Of a stretch of 7,733 nt of DNA, positions 6,556 through 7,733 are shown in pieces. The translations under genes were made by a program, and so were the position numbers. Source of the DNA: Desulfuromusa sp. (lineage in GTDB: Bacteria > Desulfobacterota > Desulfuromonadia > Desulfuromonadales > Geopsychrobacteraceae); contig JAKIUD010000103.1 in the NCBI GenBank assembly GCA_021647765.1, forward strand, positions 1-7,733. Reading direction: 5' to 3'. The notes beneath the pieces are model-generated. The model ran no database searches, was not told the DNA's origin, and saw only the letters and a program-made list of their open reading frames with translations. Position 1 is the stretch's first letter; every line of letters begins with the position of its first letter.

Positions 6556-7254
6556 TCAATTTATATAACTCTTCAGTTTGATTTCTCCATCCACCATCTC
6601 TGCATAGGAAAACTGACTGATCCAGTCGCCCAACGCAATAATTCTTATCCCTTGATGTTCTGTGTCAAGTGGATGGTGAAAGTGTCCGCATATGACAATA
6701 TCACTGTTGCTTTTCTCTGAAAATGGCAGCAAGTAGGGGGTAGGATCGAGATGGTGACTGTCCGGGTCGTTTTTTGAACTTTTATTGGATAACCAGATCG
6801 CAAATGACCAGACCAGGTCAGGGTGAACAATCTGTGCTAGGATTCTAATGGGCCAACTGCGCCAGAAGGAACGTAGTCTCAGATAATGGGGGCTCGGGTT
6901 AAGTAGATCACCATGACTGATCAATATTTTTTGACCATCCCAATCAATCAGTTTCTGATCTGTGATTACGGTACAATCAAGTGTTTCAGTGAAATAGGAA
7001 CCAAGGTTGAAGTCATGGTTCCCTTCAACAAAATAAAGTTTTGTCCCATTTTCAGATAGTTGGCGTAGTTTTTCCAATAAGGGGATGTAAACTGAAAAAA
7101 CCAGGTGTTTATATCCAAGCCAGAACTCAAAAATGTCACCGAGCAGAAAAAGGGCATCGAGGTCTTTTTGCCGGTTGAGAAAATTAAGTAAAAACTGATA
7201 GTTGTTGTCCTGCGGCTGCCGCAGGTGGGCATCGGATAGAAATATTGCTCTCAT
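6556..7254 (-). CDS. lpxH: UDP-2,3-diacylglucosamine diphosphatase (LpxH-like metallophosphoesterase)
   Basis: LpxH cleaves UDP-2,3-diacylglucosamine to lipid X and UMP, the fourth step of lipid A synthesis, at the cytoplasmic face of the inner membrane. The 232-residue protein (E. coli 240) keeps the binuclear metal site in order: SDAHL (Asp8, His10), GDIFEFWLG (Asp40), GNHDF (Asn79), SHGD (His114) and GHFHHP (His191, His193). The spacing follows E. coli LpxH closely, and the middle region has the expected insertion. One difference is His80, where E. coli LpxH has Arg in GNRDF; His is usual in other metallophosphoesterases, so a related pyrophosphatase role is possible. ATG 7252-7254 is chosen because it starts directly at the catalytic SDAHL strand. 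No Shine-Dalgarno is present and a promoter sits immediately upstream. An in-frame extension to 7332 would cross that promoter and the gloA start. Confidence 0.88.
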   Translation of the reverse strand: MRAIFLSDAHLRQPQDNNYQFLLNFLNRQKDLDALFLLGDIFEFWLGYKHLVFSVYIPLLEKLRQLSENGTKLYFVEGNHDFNLGSYFTETLDCTVITDQKLIDWDGQKILISHGDLLNPSPHYLRLRSFWRSWPIRILAQIVHPDLVWSFAIWLSNKSSKNDPDSHHLDPTPYLLPFSEKSNSDIVICGHFHHPLDTEHQGIRIIALGDWISQFSYAEMVDGEIKLKSYIN

Positions 7255-7261
7255 GTCCACG

Positions 7262-7290
7262 ACTATAAAGAGCCGCTTGACTGTTGTCAA
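7262..7290 (-). promoter_or_regulatory. Strong sigma-70-type promoter for lpxH, predicting a leaderless mRNA
   Basis: On the minus strand a perfect TTGACA (7285-7290) is followed by a 17-base spacer and TATAGT (7262-7267). Only seven bases separate the -10 from the lpxH ATG, so the expected transcription start falls on or next to the start codon. This explains the absence of a Shine-Dalgarno sequence and supports ATG 7254 over longer starts. The promoter occupies the 57-base divergent gap with gloA. Confidence 0.65.
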
Positions 7291-7607
7291 TTTACAATCG
7301 AGGAGATACTTATGGAATATCCAATGATTCACATCTGTTACCGTGTTATGAACCTGGAGGCTACGGAAAAATTTTATCGTGAAGCTTTTGGTTTTGAAGT
7401 GTCACGAAAGAAAGATTATCCCGATGGACGCTTTACCCTCAGTTATATGACCTCTGCGGGACTGCCGTTTGAGCTGGAATTAACTTATAATTACGACCAG
7501 CAGGAACCCTATGTTATAGGTAATGGTTATTCGCACCTTGCAGTTGCCACGACTAATCTGGAAGCATCGCACAAAAAACATACGGAGATGGCTCTTCCCG
7601 TTACCCC

Positions 7608-7612
7608 TTTAA
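7608..7612 (+). other. IS target pentanucleotide TTTAA (copy 2), inside gloA
   Basis: TTTAA overlaps gloA codons for Pro-Leu-(Lys/Thr) and directly precedes the element tip at 7613. The same pentamer precedes the other copy, while flanking bases differ. The pentamer was probably already present in gloA: CCT TTA A would begin the usual PL-K/R sequence. Confidence 0.6.
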
Positions 7613-7631
7613 CAGAGCGTAGCGAAAATCT

Positions 7632-7647
7632 CGGGGGCTTGCCCCCG
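7632..7647 (+). repeat. Subterminal hairpin 1 of IS copy 2
   Basis: A perfect 6-bp GC stem (CGGGGG at 7632-7637, CCCCCG at 7642-7647) with loop CTTG, 19 bases inside the element tip. It is the likely transposase recognition hairpin by analogy with IS200/IS605 left ends. Confidence 0.75.
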
Positions 7648-7660
7648 TGCTGGATAGTGT

Positions 7661-7681
7661 AGACTGGGCTTGTCCCAGTCT
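7661..7681 (+). repeat. Subterminal hairpin 2 of IS copy 2
   Basis: A perfect 8-bp stem (AGACTGGG at 7661-7668, CCCAGTCT at 7674-7681) with loop CTTGT, ending 14 bases before the tnpA ATG. Together with hairpin 1 it may block read-through from gloA into tnpA. Confidence 0.75.
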
Positions 7682-7695
7682 GTATTATTCAGGAC

Positions 7696-7733
7696 ATGGA
7701 ACTTCAGAGAAATACGCATCATGTTTTTAGGTT
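7696..7733 (+). CDS. tnpA: IS200/IS605-like transposase TnpA, N-terminal 12 codons only (partial)
   Basis: ATG 7696 opens a frame MELQRNTHHVFR that continues past the window edge; the last two bases (TT) begin codon 13, which must be Leu or Phe. It is identical to the minus-strand copy at 1-36. AGGA at 7691-7694 leaves a one-base gap to the ATG. No catalytic motif is in view, so the family call relies on the N-terminal resemblance and on the hairpins and target upstream. Confidence 0.6.
   Translation, partial: MELQRNTHHVFR

Larger units (their letters stand above)
7312..7662 (+). pseudogene. gloA: Glyoxalase I (lactoylglutathione lyase) interrupted by the IS, 3' part missing
   Basis: GloA converts the methylglyoxal-glutathione hemithioacetal to lactoylglutathione. 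A strong AGGAG (7301-7305) lies six bases before the ATG. Residues 1-100 are a normal glyoxalase I N-terminus: His7 (HICYRV), Glu56 (ELTYN) and His75 (GYSHLAV) match three of the four metal ligands of E. coli GloA (His5, Glu56, His74). The genuine sequence ends at PVTPL (Leu100). Codon 101 spans the IS junction after 7612, and the last 16 residues (TERSENLGG onward) are translated element end, stopping at TAG 7660-7662. The missing region, about a quarter of the protein, would hold the fourth ligand (E. coli Glu122) and the DPDGY segment. The product should therefore be inactive, unless the assembly join is wrong. Codon use up to the junction looks undisturbed, consistent with a recent insertion. 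Confidence 0.88.
7613..7733 (+). mobile_element. Left end of an IS200/IS605-like insertion sequence (partial, copy 2)
   Basis: The element starts after TTTAA at 7612 and runs off the right edge. It is identical, in reverse, to 1-119 and carries the same two hairpins and tnpA opening. Its tip supplies the last codons and the stop of the interrupted gloA frame. Identity with copy 1 over all 119 comparable bases points to recent movement, or to consensus collapse of repeats during assembly. Confidence 0.72.

Noticed and set aside
7255..7332. 26-residue N-terminal extension of LpxH
   Set aside because: It would cross the lpxH promoter and the gloA ribosome site and start, and the SDAHL strand must be near the N-terminus.
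7632..7681. CRISPR-like or tRNA-like repeat
   Set aside because: There are only two hairpins of different stem length with no regular spacer and no tRNA arms.

Overview
The window reads as a 7.7 kb stretch of ordinary bacterial chromosome, bounded at both ends by the same left end of an IS200/IS605-like insertion sequence. The organism is Gram-negative: it has an LpxH-type lipid A enzyme, an outer-membrane-type lipoprotein signal and a YihY/BrkB inner-membrane protein. Moderate GC by eye, the gene set (RssA-like patatin, PfkA, paired M16 peptidases, YihY with a C-terminal extension, LpxH, glyoxalase I) and the charged insert in the first M16 protein fit a Desulfuromonadales-like (former Deltaproteobacteria) genome. 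That placement is inference from family resemblance, not from a search.

Layout. 1-119 (minus) is an IS left end carrying the first 12 codons of tnpA, followed by its TTTAA target (120-124). 190-1080 (+) is an RssA-like patatin. It converges on pfkA (1167-2129, minus) across a short hairpin-bearing gap. pfkA is divergent from a tight three-gene plus-strand unit: a secreted, catalytically competent M16 peptidase (2267-3748), a lipoprotein M16 partner without catalytic residues (3748-5169, 1-base overlap) and a YihY/BrkB membrane protein with a winged-helix-like C-terminus (5187-6551). lpxH (6556-7254, minus) converges on it with only 4 bases between stop codons. gloA (7312-) is divergent from lpxH and is cut after codon 100 by the second IS copy (7613-7733, +).

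How the genes fit together. The two M16 proteins look like an active/inactive heterodimeric envelope protease, and YihY, LpxH and the lipoprotein all concern the envelope. PfkA and GloA belong to glycolysis and methylglyoxal detoxification. No RNA gene, CRISPR array, prophage or defence system is visible, and no stretch above 300 bases lacks a gene.

The most informative non-genic signal is the 124-base perfect inverted repeat (1-124 against 7608-7731). It is best explained as two identical IS left ends plus target pentanucleotide, each with two strong hairpins. The window stops inside both copies, as an assembly contig would when it breaks in a multicopy element. Secondary points of interest are a near-consensus promoter that predicts a leaderless lpxH mRNA, and an Rrf2-like C-terminal region on the YihY protein.
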